From Gordonia sediminis (GTDB lineage: Bacteria > Actinomycetota > Actinomycetes > Mycobacteriales > Mycobacteriaceae): 64,000 nucleotides of DNA. The notes below the pieces were generated by a model. It was not told where the DNA came from. It saw only the letters and a program-made list of their open reading frames with translations, and did not search any database. The translations under genes and the position numbers were made by a program. Below are positions 8,630 to 18,442 of this stretch, piece after piece; position 1 is the first letter of the stretch; every line of letters starts with the position of its first letter. The stretch is from contig RZUM01000008.1 of NCBI GenBank assembly GCA_004193205.1, positions 124,001 to 188,000 on the forward strand. The letters run 5' to 3'.

Positions 8630-9340
8630 ATGTGGTACTGGGTGTTCAAGCACGTTTTGTTGGGACCGATTCTCCGCCTTCTGGGACGTCCCACGATCGA
8701 GGGTCTGGAGAACATCCCCGCCCGCGGCCCGGCGATCCTCGCCTCCAATCACCTCGCGGTGATGGACAGCTTCTACCTGCCGTTGATGGTGAACCGGCGC
8801 ATCTACTTCCTGGCCAAGAGTGAGTACTTCACGGGGACCGGCATCAAGGGCGCATTCCAGCGGTGGTTCTTCACCGCCGTGGGACAGATCCCGATCGACC
8901 GCTCCGGCGCGGAGGCGGCGTCCGGCGCACTGACCGCCGCCCGGCGTCAGCTCGAGGCCGGGCAGCTGATGGGTATGTACCCGGAGGGCACCAGGTCACC
9001 CGACGGTCGGCTCTACAAGGGCAAGACCGGGCTCGCGCGTATCGCGCTCGACACCGGTGTCCCGGTGATCCCGGTCGCGATGATCAACACCGAGAAGCTG
9101 AACCCTCCCGGGTCGGTGATCCCGCGTCCCGCACGCATCTCCGTCAAGATCGGCAAGCCGCTGAACTTCGCCCGCTACGAGGGCATGCAGGGCAACCGTT
9201 TCATCGAGCGCGCCGTGACCGACGAGATCATGTACGAGCTGATGCAGCTCACGGGCCAGCAGTACGTGGACATCTACGCGGCCTCGCTCAAGAAGAAGAC
9301 CGCACCGCCGGCCGAGGAGAAGCCGGCGTCGGCCGCCTGA
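8630..9340 (+). CDS. plsC: 1-acyl-glycerol-3-phosphate acyltransferase (PlsC family)
   Basis: This 236-residue membrane-associated acyltransferase transfers an acyl chain to a lysophosphatidate-type acceptor. Motif I is NHLAVMDS (HX4D catalytic pair) and motif III is PEGTRSPDGRLYKGKTG. Motif II is around AKSEYFTG and motif IV is PVIPVAMINTEKL. It sits at the Rv2182c position. The C-terminus is Lys/Ala/Pro-rich and probably disordered. It could work on phosphatidate or on a PIM-type acceptor; the neighbourhood of PIM genes leaves both open. It is convergent with the GT-C gene at 9359-10714, with only 18 bp between the stops. Confidence 0.88.
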   Translation: MWYWVFKHVLLGPILRLLGRPTIEGLENIPARGPAILASNHLAVMDSFYLPLMVNRRIYFLAKSEYFTGTGIKGAFQRWFFTAVGQIPIDRSGAEAASGALTAARRQLEAGQLMGMYPEGTRSPDGRLYKGKTGLARIALDTGVPVIPVAMINTEKLNPPGSVIPRPARISVKIGKPLNFARYEGMQGNRFIERAVTDEIMYELMQLTGQQYVDIYAASLKKKTAPPAEEKPASAA

Positions 9341-9358
9341 GCGTTCACGTCTGAGTGT

Positions 9359-10714
9359 TCACGCCGGTGCGGCGTCGGCCAGTGCCGGTCGGCCGGTGGC
9401 CGTCTCGGCGGCGCCGAATCGTGGTGGCAGCAGCCAGGCCAGCACGAGAAAGCTCACGCCCCACACCGTGTACGCGTTGCCGATCAGGTGGTCGATGATC
9501 GACCAGTCGCGGACGGCGGGGGACAGGAACTGGAAGGGGCCGAGCGCGAAGATCACCGTACCGGTGAGCGCCAGCGTGGAGTAGGCGATCGCCGATCGGC
9601 GATCGGCGCAGCGCGCGGCGACCACCGTGGCCGTGAGGATCACCGGTATCGCCCACACCCAGTGGTGTGCCCATGACGTCGGCGACACGAGCAGGCCCCA
9701 CACGGCGACCGCTCCGGTGCTCGCCATCGCCGCCACACCCGCAGCGGGTTCAACCGGGCCCGGCGCACGCAGCGCCGCGAACGCGGCGACGGGACGGCAC
9801 GCCCGGACGGCGGCCACCGCGAGCGCGGTAACCGCCACCGCGCTCGTCAGCCACAGGAACTGGTCGGCGGTCGCCGACTTCGGCACCAACCGGATCCACA
9901 TCGCATTGAGGTTCTGGTTGATCGGGCCCCCCGGGTCGCCGATCCGGCTGGTCTGGAAGAGCGTGTGCGTCCAGTAGCCGAGGGAGTCGGCCGGCATCCA
10001 GATCCAGGCGAGCGCACCGGCCGCCAGGAACGTGGCCGCGGCGGTGAGCGCCGCCCGCCACTGCCGGGCCGCGCCGAAGACCGCGACGAACACCAGCGGG
10101 GTCAGTTTGACCGCCGCGGCGAGACCCGTCAGCACTCCCCGCAAGGGTCCGGACCGCGCTCGACCGGCTCCCCGCCCGACCACGAAGATGTCGGTGACGA
10201 TCATCGCCATCAGGATGATGTTGACCTGTCCGAACCCGAGGGTCATCCACATCGGGTTCAGCCAGACCACCCCGGCGGTGAGCAGCAGCGCTATCCACCA
10301 GCGATTCGTGCGGGACCCGACGGCGAGCACCCCCAGCACGATGTGCAGGATGACGACGGTCAGCGCGACGGTGGTCACCGAGATCAGCAGCCCCGCGATG
10401 CCCAGACCGAGGGCTCCGAGCGGGACGAAACCGAGTGCGGCGAACGGCGGATAGGTGAACGGCAGCCAGATCCCGTCGGTGGTGAACGGCATCGAACCGT
10501 CGGCGTAGAGGCTCTGACCCTGCTGCCAGATCTGCGCGCCGAGGCGGTAGACGTCGAGGTCGATGCGGGTCCGGGTGCCGAAGCTCGAGGTGAACGGGAC
10601 CCCGATGATCTGCAGCGTCGCCGAGGCGACCGCCAGCGCGGCGACGGCGGCGCGGGCGCGTCGCGTCGGCGTCCAGCGGCGCAGTCGGGTGTCGGCGGCG
10701 GAGAGAGGTGTCAT
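9359..10714 (-). CDS. mptC: GT-C polyprenol-phosphate-mannose mannosyltransferase (Rv2181/MptC type, GT87)
   Basis: This 451-residue polytopic membrane protein has roughly ten hydrophobic segments. An early periplasmic loop contains TRIDLDVYRLGAQIWQQGQSLY, which holds the Asp residues typical of GT87 alpha-mannosyltransferases. WLPFTYPPFAALGFVPLGAL and SPTSWAHHWVWAIP are further family hallmarks. In M. tuberculosis the gene at this position (Rv2181) is the alpha-1,2-mannosyltransferase that decorates the lipomannan backbone and LAM caps. The gene order (plsC, this gene, RNase AS) matches. It uses decaprenyl-phosphate mannose at the outer face of the membrane. The family is firm; the linkage specificity is by synteny. 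Confidence 0.82.
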   Translation of the reverse strand: MTPLSAADTRLRRWTPTRRARAAVAALAVASATLQIIGVPFTSSFGTRTRIDLDVYRLGAQIWQQGQSLYADGSMPFTTDGIWLPFTYPPFAALGFVPLGALGLGIAGLLISVTTVALTVVILHIVLGVLAVGSRTNRWWIALLLTAGVVWLNPMWMTLGFGQVNIILMAMIVTDIFVVGRGAGRARSGPLRGVLTGLAAAVKLTPLVFVAVFGAARQWRAALTAAATFLAAGALAWIWMPADSLGYWTHTLFQTSRIGDPGGPINQNLNAMWIRLVPKSATADQFLWLTSAVAVTALAVAAVRACRPVAAFAALRAPGPVEPAAGVAAMASTGAVAVWGLLVSPTSWAHHWVWAIPVILTATVVAARCADRRSAIAYSTLALTGTVIFALGPFQFLSPAVRDWSIIDHLIGNAYTVWGVSFLVLAWLLPPRFGAAETATGRPALADAAPA

Positions 10715-10746
10715 GGTCTGCGCGATTCCTGCTCACGTGGTGTGTG

Positions 10747-10762
10747 AATACTGGTGGCCATG
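10747..10762 (+). promoter_or_regulatory. Candidate -10 element for leaderless RNase AS transcript
   Basis: AATACT at 10747-10752 lies 7 nt before ATG 10760 and no ribosome binding site is visible. The arrangement fits a transcript starting at the A of the start codon. The hexamer keeps the -10 A at position 2 and T at position 6. Confidence 0.4.
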
Positions 10763-11239
10763 CGGTTCTTCTACGACTCGGAGTTTATCGAGGACGGCAC
10801 CACCATCGAACTCGTGTCGATCGGTGTGGTTGCCGAGGACGGACGGGAATTCTACGCGGTGTCGACCGAGTTCGACCCGGGGCGGGCGGGGGAGTGGGTA
10901 CGGGCCAACGTGTTGCCCAAACTGCCGTCGCCGTCGGCGCCGGCATGGCGCAGCCGTCGGCAGATCCGGGACGACCTCCTGGACTTCCTCACCGCCGACG
11001 GCGACGAGGTCGAACTGTGGGCCTGGGTCGGTGCCTACGACCACGTGGTGCTCTGCCAGCTGTGGGGGCCGATGACGGCGCTGCCCCGGTCGATACCGCG
11101 GTTCACCCGCGAGCTGCGCCAGCACTGGGAGGCGGCCGGCCGGCCGGCCCTGCCGCCGTCACCGCGCGACGCCCACGATGCGCTGGCCGACGCCCGGCAC
11201 AACCGTCGGCGGTGGCAGGCGATCGAGGCCGCGCGGTGA
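10760..11239 (+). CDS. RNase AS, 3'-5' exoribonuclease of the DEDD family (Rv2179c-type)
   Basis: This 159-residue protein closely follows M. tuberculosis Rv2179c, an RNase-T-like 3'-5' exonuclease that trims adenylate-containing RNA. The first DEDD residues are in FFYDSEFIEDG. WAWVGAYDHV gives the middle Asp and HDALADARHN the last two acidic/His residues (DEDDh). GREFYAVSTEFDP is also a family block. ATG 10760 was chosen because Rv2179c starts there; GTG 10754 is in frame. It is divergent from the GT-C gene and followed at 30 bp by aroG. Confidence 0.9.
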   Translation: MRFFYDSEFIEDGTTIELVSIGVVAEDGREFYAVSTEFDPGRAGEWVRANVLPKLPSPSAPAWRSRRQIRDDLLDFLTADGDEVELWAWVGAYDHVVLCQLWGPMTALPRSIPRFTRELRQHWEAAGRPALPPSPRDAHDALADARHNRRRWQAIEAAR

Positions 11240-12667
<1,428 letters not shown>

Positions 12668-12679
12668 CCGTTCCCGAGA

Positions 12680-12752
12680 GGTCTTCCCCCAAAAGTGCGG
12701 CCTTCCGCCGGCTGTGCAAATGGGGGAAGGCCGCCGATGCGGGGGAAGAACC
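12680..12752. terminator. Bidirectional hairpin between aroG and pknL
   Basis: The arm at 12680-12707 (GGTCTTCCCCC ... GCGGCCTTCC) is complementary to the arm at 12722-12752 (GGGGGAAGGCCGC ... GGGGGAAGAACC). A short internal mismatch and an apical loop of about 15 nt interrupt it. It sits between convergent stops, so it can act in both directions. There is no long T tract, which is usual in high-GC actinobacteria. Confidence 0.65.
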
Positions 12753-12781
12753 GACAGGGCGCGCCGAGGGCAAACGGGGGG

Positions 12782-13975
12782 TCAGCTGAGGTAGGTGGCG
12801 CCGACCCACCACGCGACAGCGCCGACGGCGACGGCCAACAGCAGCACCAGCGCGACCCAGAGCACCGCGCGCAGTGCGTTGTCGCCGGGTCGATCGGCGC
12901 TACTGCGTGTCGAATCGTCGACGACCCGCGGTCGTCGGGTGCCCACGACCAGGTCGTCCTGTGGCATCGGCGTCGGGGGCGAAGGTTCGGACGGCATCGG
13001 CCCCGGCCGTGACTGCACTCGGGTCGGGTGCGGCGGGGCGGCGTCGACCCCCGCGGGGTGTGTCGCACGCATTCGCGCCATCGTCTCGCGCTCGGCCGAA
13101 CGTCGTGGTGCGGGCACGGTGAACGGCGGAAGGTTCAGATCGTCGGCCGCGTCGAGCAGGGCACGCTGCATGGCGAAACCGTCGGCGTAGCGGTCGGCCG
13201 GATTCCGCTCGGTCGCACGCAGCACGAGTTCGTCGAACTCCTCGGGCACCCCGGCGACGACATCACCCGGTGCGGGTACGTCGTAGCTGAGTCGCTGATA
13301 GGCCAGGGCCAGAGGCGTATCACCATGGAAAGGTGTTCGACCGGTGAGCAATTCGAAGATCATCACACCCGTCGAATAGACGTCGCTGCGGGCGTCGGCC
13401 TCGCCGGACTCCACCTGTTCGGGGGAGAGATAGGCGGCGGTCCCCAGGATCACGCTCGCCGACGTCACGCCTGCCTCGGCGACGGCGCGGACCAGCCCGA
13501 AATCGGCCACCTTGACCTCGCCGTCGTCGGAGATCAGGACGTTCTCGGGTTTCACGTCGCGGTGCACGAGGCCCGCTGCGTGCGCGGTGCCGAGCCCACC
13601 AAGTACCGGGTCGGCCACCGCCGTCACCGCGTGCGGTGGCATCGGTCCGCGCTCACGCAACAACTCCCGCAGGCTGCCGCCCTCGACGAGTTCCATCACC
13701 AGGAACGCGACGCCGTCGTCGATACCCTGGTCATAGACGGCGACCAGACCGGGGTGTTTGAGCCCGGCGACGGCGCGCGCCTCGAACTCGAAGCGCCGCA
13801 GGAACGACGGGTCGCCGCTGTAGCGGGCATCCATCACCTTGATCGCCACCGCGCGGCCCAGCCGAAGGTCGGCGCCGACGTAGACCGCGGACATACCGCC
13901 ACGCGCTATCGGCGCGTCGATCCGATAGCGGCCCTCGAGGGTCGAACCCAACAGGGTGTCGGCGGGCGGTCTCAC
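12782..13975 (-). CDS. pknL: Serine/threonine protein kinase PknL
   Basis: This is a 397-residue Hanks-type kinase, essentially the length of M. tuberculosis PknL. The glycine loop is IARGGMSAVYVGAD, the catalytic Lys is in AIKVMDA, HRDVKPENVL carries the catalytic Asp, ADFG binds magnesium, and GTAAYLSPEQ is the activation end. A proline-rich juxtamembrane region precedes a single C-terminal transmembrane helix (WVALVLLLAVAVGAVAWWVG). There is no extracellular sensor domain, as in PknL. GTG 13975 was chosen because it gives the family length and lies 7 nt after a TAGATT hexamer. The divergent gene encodes the known PknL substrate type (Rv2175c). Confidence 0.93.
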   Translation of the reverse strand: MRPPADTLLGSTLEGRYRIDAPIARGGMSAVYVGADLRLGRAVAIKVMDARYSGDPSFLRRFEFEARAVAGLKHPGLVAVYDQGIDDGVAFLVMELVEGGSLRELLRERGPMPPHAVTAVADPVLGGLGTAHAAGLVHRDVKPENVLISDDGEVKVADFGLVRAVAEAGVTSASVILGTAAYLSPEQVESGEADARSDVYSTGVMIFELLTGRTPFHGDTPLALAYQRLSYDVPAPGDVVAGVPEEFDELVLRATERNPADRYADGFAMQRALLDAADDLNLPPFTVPAPRRSAERETMARMRATHPAGVDAAPPHPTRVQSRPGPMPSEPSPPTPMPQDDLVVGTRRPRVVDDSTRSSADRPGDNALRAVLWVALVLLLAVAVGAVAWWVGATYLS

Positions 13976-14082
13976 GACGCCGAATCTACCCGTCGCCGCC
14001 ACGAGAGCAGCGGATCGACCCGACACCACAACCGCGACACCGGGACCGATCGCGACTTCGAGCCGGTACGCTCGCCCATGTG
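13973..14082. promoter_or_regulatory. Divergent leaderless promoters of pknL and its substrate gene
   Basis: On the minus strand TAGATT (13988 to 13983) lies 7 nt before GTG 13975 of pknL. On the plus strand TACGCT (14067-14072) lies 7 nt before GTG 14080. Neither start has a ribosome binding site. The 104-bp spacer therefore appears to carry two back-to-back promoters with leaderless transcripts. Confidence 0.5.
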
Positions 14083-14445
14083 GGTTCACTTCCGCTGTCC
14101 GAAGACAAGCTCCCGCCCGAAGTCGACACGCTCACAGTGGACGATGCCGCCCGCCGACTGCGGGTGTCGTCCAACCGCGTGCGCACCCTGATCCGCGAAC
14201 ATCAGCTCCTGGCGGTGTCCCGGGAGGGCCAGCCCGCGATCCCGGTGGTCTTCTTCGACGATCTGGGTATCGCGAAGCATCTCGTCGGTCTGATCGAGGT
14301 GCTGCTCGACGGTGGGTACACGCGCGACGAGGTGATGGTCTGGCTGTTCACCGCGCAGGAGGACCTGGGGATGTATCCGGCCGATGCGCTGCACACACAT
14401 TCGGCCCGCGAGGTGATCCGCCGCGCCCAGGCCCAGGCGTTCTGA
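14080..14445 (+). CDS. Rv2175c-type DNA-binding protein, PknL substrate family
   Basis: This 121-residue winged-helix protein corresponds to M. tuberculosis Rv2175c, which binds DNA and loses binding when PknL phosphorylates its N-terminus. DTLTVDDAARRLRVSSNRVRTLIREHQLLAVSREGQPAIP is the MerR/excisionase-like winged helix. The second half (GLIEVLLDGGYTRDEVMVWLF) is a helical C-terminal domain. The acidic tail of the N-terminus contains DTLT, the kind of threonine that is phosphorylated. GTG 14080 is the best start. The divergent pknL supports a kinase/substrate pair. Confidence 0.88.
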   Translation: MGSLPLSEDKLPPEVDTLTVDDAARRLRVSSNRVRTLIREHQLLAVSREGQPAIPVVFFDDLGIAKHLVGLIEVLLDGGYTRDEVMVWLFTAQEDLGMYPADALHTHSAREVIRRAQAQAF

Positions 14446-14636
14446 GGCTCCCGCGACCAGGACCGGTCGGTCCGGCCGCGATCGATCGTCGGGATCGGTT
14501 GGCTAGCAGCATGATCGGTCCGACCGCATGACGGTACGGATCCCCTCGGCCACATCCCGCCGGAAGTGGGTCGGTCGGCACGCATCCCCAAAGTGGCGGC
14601 CCCGGCGGTGATCTCGTCGTCGGGCTCGCGTTCCCG

Positions 14637-16148
14637 TCAGTTCACACCGGCGGAGTCGGCCCGAGCACCGAACCAGTCCACGATCCGCCGCAGCCGCAAC
14701 GGGTCCGGGTGCAGCAGGGAGACGGCGGCGAGTACGGACAACCCGGTCGCGAGCAGGGTCTCGGGCAGCTTGTAGAACAGGATCGAATCGTCGGGCTGGA
14801 AGACGATCAGCATGAACGTCGAGATCGCGACGACCGCGGCGTTCACCCGACGTGGCAGGGTGAACGCCGCCGCCAGGCATAGCACCCACGTGTAATACCA
14901 GGGCAGCGTGGAGGGTTCGAGGACGAGTACGGCAGCCATCGCCCACGTCATGCCGGCCATGGCGGCGCGTTCGTCGCGACGATGCGTCCACCACAGCGCC
15001 ACCAGCACACCCGCGAGCACCACCGACCCGATCGCGCGCGTGACGCCCAGCACCGGCTGCAGGTTCAGCGCGGTGAACGGCGCGGCGACCACGGTGACCA
15101 GGTGGCCGGCCAGCGTGGGCAGGGTGAACCAGTTGATGATCCGGTCGGCCCAGCCGAGACCGGTCAGCCAGCCCAGGCCGAGACCGACGACCAGCGTCCA
15201 GAGGGCGAACACCGCGAGGGTGATGCCGACGACCGCGGCGAGGACTCCGGCCACGTCGACGGGACGCACCGGGCGACGGGCCCGGATGTGGGACAACCAG
15301 ATCCACAACACGAAGGGGATCGCGATGCCGGCGGTGACCTTGATGGACACCGCGAGACCGAGCACCAGCAGCCCCGGCACATGCCGTCCGATCACCACCA
15401 GCGTGACACCGCTGACCAGCACACCCATCAGCAGCAGTTCCACATGGCTGCCGGCGACGAGATGGATCAGCACCATCGGGTTGGCCACCGCCAGCCACAA
15501 CCCGGTCTGCGGCGACGCCGAGAAGTGTGCGGCCAGACGCGGAATCGCCCACACTGCCAGGAACAGACCGGGCAGCAGGACCAGCCGCATCGCATAGACA
15601 CCGAGGATGGCGTGATCGCCGGTGACCGTGGCGACAACCCGGGTGATGCCGACGAAGAACGGCCCGTACGGCGCGGTCGTGGTGGCCCACACCTGCGCCA
15701 TGCTGTCCACGAGCGGCCCGGGACGATGCGCCGGGCCGTCGGCGTAGGGATCGAATCCGGCCGCGAACACCGCACCCTGCCCGAGATAGGCGTAGACGTC
15801 GCGGCTGTAGACCGGCACCGCGAGAGCCAGGGGTGCGGCCCAGGCCAGGATGCCCAGCCGCAGCATGCGGACGGGCGGCACGGCATCGGCGGCCGAGTCG
15901 GGGGCACCGGCCCGCACCGTCCGGCCCAGCCGCATCCACGCGATGACCATCGTGGCCACCCCGGCCCAGAAGATCGTGCCGAACAACGTCTTCCCGTGTC
16001 CGTAGGTGATCGCCGACAGCCCGAGATCCTGGGCGACCGTGTTGTTGCGGGCGATGTCGCCGACGCCGAAACTGCCGACGCACACCAATACGGCACCGAC
16101 GAATCCGACGACGAGATCACCGAACCCGGCGCGCGACGTCATGCCCAC
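14637..16148 (-). CDS. mptA: GT-C alpha-1,6-mannosyltransferase, MptA type
   Basis: This 503-residue polytopic membrane enzyme extends the alpha-1,6-mannan backbone of lipomannan from polyprenol-phosphate mannose. A periplasmic acidic motif lies in VPVYSRDVYAYLGQGAVFAAGFDPYADGP. WATTTAPYGPFFVGITRVVATVTG and LPWYYTWVLCLAAAF are family hallmarks also found in M. tuberculosis Rv2174. More than ten hydrophobic segments are visible. It is followed downstream in the same direction by no other gene and preceded by idsA2 130 bp away. MptB is the close alternative, but the synteny with idsA2 and the PknL pair favours MptA. Confidence 0.87.
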   Translation of the reverse strand: MGMTSRAGFGDLVVGFVGAVLVCVGSFGVGDIARNNTVAQDLGLSAITYGHGKTLFGTIFWAGVATMVIAWMRLGRTVRAGAPDSAADAVPPVRMLRLGILAWAAPLALAVPVYSRDVYAYLGQGAVFAAGFDPYADGPAHRPGPLVDSMAQVWATTTAPYGPFFVGITRVVATVTGDHAILGVYAMRLVLLPGLFLAVWAIPRLAAHFSASPQTGLWLAVANPMVLIHLVAGSHVELLLMGVLVSGVTLVVIGRHVPGLLVLGLAVSIKVTAGIAIPFVLWIWLSHIRARRPVRPVDVAGVLAAVVGITLAVFALWTLVVGLGLGWLTGLGWADRIINWFTLPTLAGHLVTVVAAPFTALNLQPVLGVTRAIGSVVLAGVLVALWWTHRRDERAAMAGMTWAMAAVLVLEPSTLPWYYTWVLCLAAAFTLPRRVNAAVVAISTFMLIVFQPDDSILFYKLPETLLATGLSVLAAVSLLHPDPLRLRRIVDWFGARADSAGVN

Positions 16149-16278
16149 GGCCCGATCCCAGGGCGACCCGGACCGGATTCCACGGCGCCGACGACGATCA
16201 CCCGGGCCGGCCGTCTCGTCGGGTGGATCGGCCCCCGGGGGTGGATCGGCGCCATCGGGTGGGTCGGGGCGGTGGGGA

Positions 16279-17382
16279 TCACGTCGCCCGGTGCGCGATC
16301 CGGTGGGCGAACGCGGTCAGGTCGTCGCGCACCGAATCGGTGAGGTCGGCGCGTTGCAGCGTGGTCAGTGCCTTGTCGAGCAACCCGGAGATCTGCTGTT
16401 CGATCTCGTCGACCGCGCCCACGTCGGCCAGGATCGTGCGCGCCGTGCCCACTTCCGCGTCGGTCAACGGACGTCCGACGCAGTCGCGCAGCCGGTCGGC
16501 CAGGTCGCGGTCGCGTTCGGTGGCGCGCGCCAGTCCCACCGCCAGCAACGCGGTCCGCTTGCCGGCCACCAGGTCGTCGCCCGACGGTTTGCCGGTGAGG
16601 TCGGGATCGCCGAACACACCGAGCAGGTCGTCGCGTAGCTGGAACGCGATGCCGAGAGCGTGTCCGACCGACCGTAGGTCCTCGATCAGCCCGGCGGGCG
16701 CACCAGCGAGCGTGGCGCCGAGCTCCAGGGGGCGGGCGACGGTGTAGGCGGCGGTCTTGAACCGCATCACCCGGTAGGCGGCGCCGATGGATTCGTCGCC
16801 GTCGGCCTCGTTGACGATGTCGAGGTACTGACCGCCGAGGACCTCGGTGCGCATCGCGGCCCACACCTGCGCGACCGCCGGGGGCAGGGGCAGCGCCATG
16901 TCGTCGGCCCAGGCGAGTGCGAGGTCGCCGACGAGGATGGCCGCGGCCAGGCCGTGATGGGCGGGGTCGCCCGACCATCCGTCGCGACGATGGCGCTGTT
17001 CGAACACCCGATGCACGGTCGCGTTGCCGCGACGCGTGTCGGAGCGGTCGATGATGTCGTCGTGGATCAGGGCGCAGGCCTGGACGAGTTCGAGGGCCGC
17101 GGCGATCCGCAGCGCGTCGGCGGCGTCGGGTGCCGACGGTGCCGCGGTGGTGTCGCGACCGGTGGCCGAGGACCCGGCGAGCCAACCGGCGAAGGCGAAA
17201 CGCGGCCGGACCCGTTTGCCGCCCTGCAGGACGAAGTCCCGCAGGACGTCGGCCGCCGTACCCACTCGGGGATCGATCCCGGCCGCGGCGGGCACGGCGT
17301 GGTCGAAGAACTCGCGGAGCGCGGACTCGACCGCGGCGGGTACCTCGTCGAGCGTGGTGGGGATCGGCAGCGCGGAGGTCAC
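16279..17382 (-). CDS. idsA2: Geranylgeranyl/polyprenyl diphosphate synthase (IdsA2 type)
   Basis: This trans-isoprenyl diphosphate synthase of 367 residues condenses isopentenyl diphosphate with an allylic diphosphate. The first Asp-rich motif is DDIIDRSDTRRG; the second is QLRDDLLGVFGD, with the KPSGDDLVAGKRT block after it. GGKRVRPRF is the substrate-binding Lys/Arg motif. Position between mptA and metF equals Rv2173 (idsA2). It may supply precursor for the polyprenyl lipid carriers used by the mannosyltransferases nearby, which is inference. It is divergent from metF with a 91-bp spacer. Confidence 0.92.
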   Translation of the reverse strand: MTSALPIPTTLDEVPAAVESALREFFDHAVPAAAGIDPRVGTAADVLRDFVLQGGKRVRPRFAFAGWLAGSSATGRDTTAAPSAPDAADALRIAAALELVQACALIHDDIIDRSDTRRGNATVHRVFEQRHRRDGWSGDPAHHGLAAAILVGDLALAWADDMALPLPPAVAQVWAAMRTEVLGGQYLDIVNEADGDESIGAAYRVMRFKTAAYTVARPLELGATLAGAPAGLIEDLRSVGHALGIAFQLRDDLLGVFGDPDLTGKPSGDDLVAGKRTALLAVGLARATERDRDLADRLRDCVGRPLTDAEVGTARTILADVGAVDEIEQQISGLLDKALTTLQRADLTDSVRDDLTAFAHRIAHRAT

Positions 17383-17461
17383 CCTGTCAGGCTAATGGCC
17401 CGGCGTGGGCGGGATCGACGGCGCCCGTCCCGGTGTGTGCGGAGCGTGTCGTCGCGCTCCG

Positions 17462-17476
17462 TACAATGTCACGGTG
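17462..17476 (+). promoter_or_regulatory. Candidate -10 element for leaderless metF transcript
   Basis: TACAAT at 17462-17467 lies 6 nt before GTG 17474. There is no ribosome binding site. It is one of the best matches to the -10 consensus in the window. Confidence 0.55.
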
Positions 17477-18442
17477 ATCTCATCTGCGAACCCGGCCCCG
17501 ACGATCGTCGAGCGGCTGTCCGCACCGCACCATGGTCTGGTTCCGTTCTCGGTGGAGTTCTTCCCACCCAAGGACGCCGAGGCCGAGGCCCGACTGTGGC
17601 GTGCGGTGCGTACCTTCGAACGCCTCGGCCCCGCCTTCGTGTCCATGACCTACGGTGCCGGCGGCTCGACCCGTGATCGCACCGTGCGCATCACCGGAGA
17701 ACTCGCGGCCCAGACCACCCTGCTGCCGGTGGCCCATCTCACCGCCGTCAACCACAGCGTCGACGAACTGCGCGCCCTGGTGGGCGCCTACGCCGACCAG
17801 GGGATCACCAACCTCCTCGCATTGCGCGGTGACCCCCCGGGCAATCCGCTCGGCGACTGGATCAAACACCCCGACGGGGTCGAATACGCCGAGGATCTGG
17901 TCCGGCTGATCCGCGACCTGGGCGACTTCCACGTCGGTGTCGCATCGTTCCCGGAGGGACATCACCGTGCCCCCGACCTCGAACACGACACCCGGGCGCT
18001 GGTCAACAAGCTGCGCGCCGGCGCCGAGTACTCGATCACCCAGATGTTCTTCGACGTCGAGCACTACCTGCGACTACGCGACCGGCTGGTGGCGGCCGAC
18101 CCCGAGCAGGGTGCGAAACCGCTCATCCCGGGGTTGATGCCGATCACGTCGCTGGCGACGGTGCGGCGCATGGCCGAGCTGTCCGGATCGGTGATCCCCG
18201 ACGACGTCCAGCAGCGGTTCGCCGAGGCAGCGGGCGACGGACCCGAGGAGAACCGCGAGGCGGTCCGTGCCGTGGGTATCGACTTCGCCACCGAGATGGC
18301 GCAGCGTCTGGTCGCCGAGGGTGTGCCGTGTCTGCACTTCTGCAGCCTCAACTTCGCGAAGGCGACCAGCGAGGTCCTCGAACGCCTCGGTGTGGACGTC
18401 AGGTCGGCGATGCCGGCGGTGACGGCAATCCCGGCCTATTGA
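17474..18442 (+). CDS. metF: Methylenetetrahydrofolate reductase-family protein (MetF, Rv2172c-type)
   Basis: This 322-residue TIM-barrel flavoprotein reduces 5,10-methylene-THF to 5-methyl-THF for methionine synthesis. FSVEFFPPKD carries the catalytic Glu of the family. MTYGAGGSTRDRT, ALRGDPPG, GVASFPEGHHRAPD and AGAEYSITQMFFDV follow in the correct order, and LHFCSLNFAKATSEVLE ends the barrel. GTG 17474 removes a long non-conserved upstream extension and lies 6 nt after a TACAAT hexamer. In M. tuberculosis the same neighbour of idsA2 is Rv2172c. MetF-type activity is likely but mycobacteria carry diverged versions. Confidence 0.88.
   Translation: MISSANPAPTIVERLSAPHHGLVPFSVEFFPPKDAEAEARLWRAVRTFERLGPAFVSMTYGAGGSTRDRTVRITGELAAQTTLLPVAHLTAVNHSVDELRALVGAYADQGITNLLALRGDPPGNPLGDWIKHPDGVEYAEDLVRLIRDLGDFHVGVASFPEGHHRAPDLEHDTRALVNKLRAGAEYSITQMFFDVEHYLRLRDRLVAADPEQGAKPLIPGLMPITSLATVRRMAELSGSVIPDDVQQRFAEAAGDGPEENREAVRAVGIDFATEMAQRLVAEGVPCLHFCSLNFAKATSEVLERLGVDVRSAMPAVTAIPAY

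Noticed and set aside
14446-14636. Possible RNA gene between the PknL-substrate gene and mptA
   Set aside because: Only scattered GC-rich inverted words such as GGTCGGTCC were seen; no tRNA or known RNA fold.
14503-16083. 526-residue open frame overlapping mptA
   Set aside because: Arg/Gly/Pro-rich shadow of the mptA frame without motifs or membrane segments.
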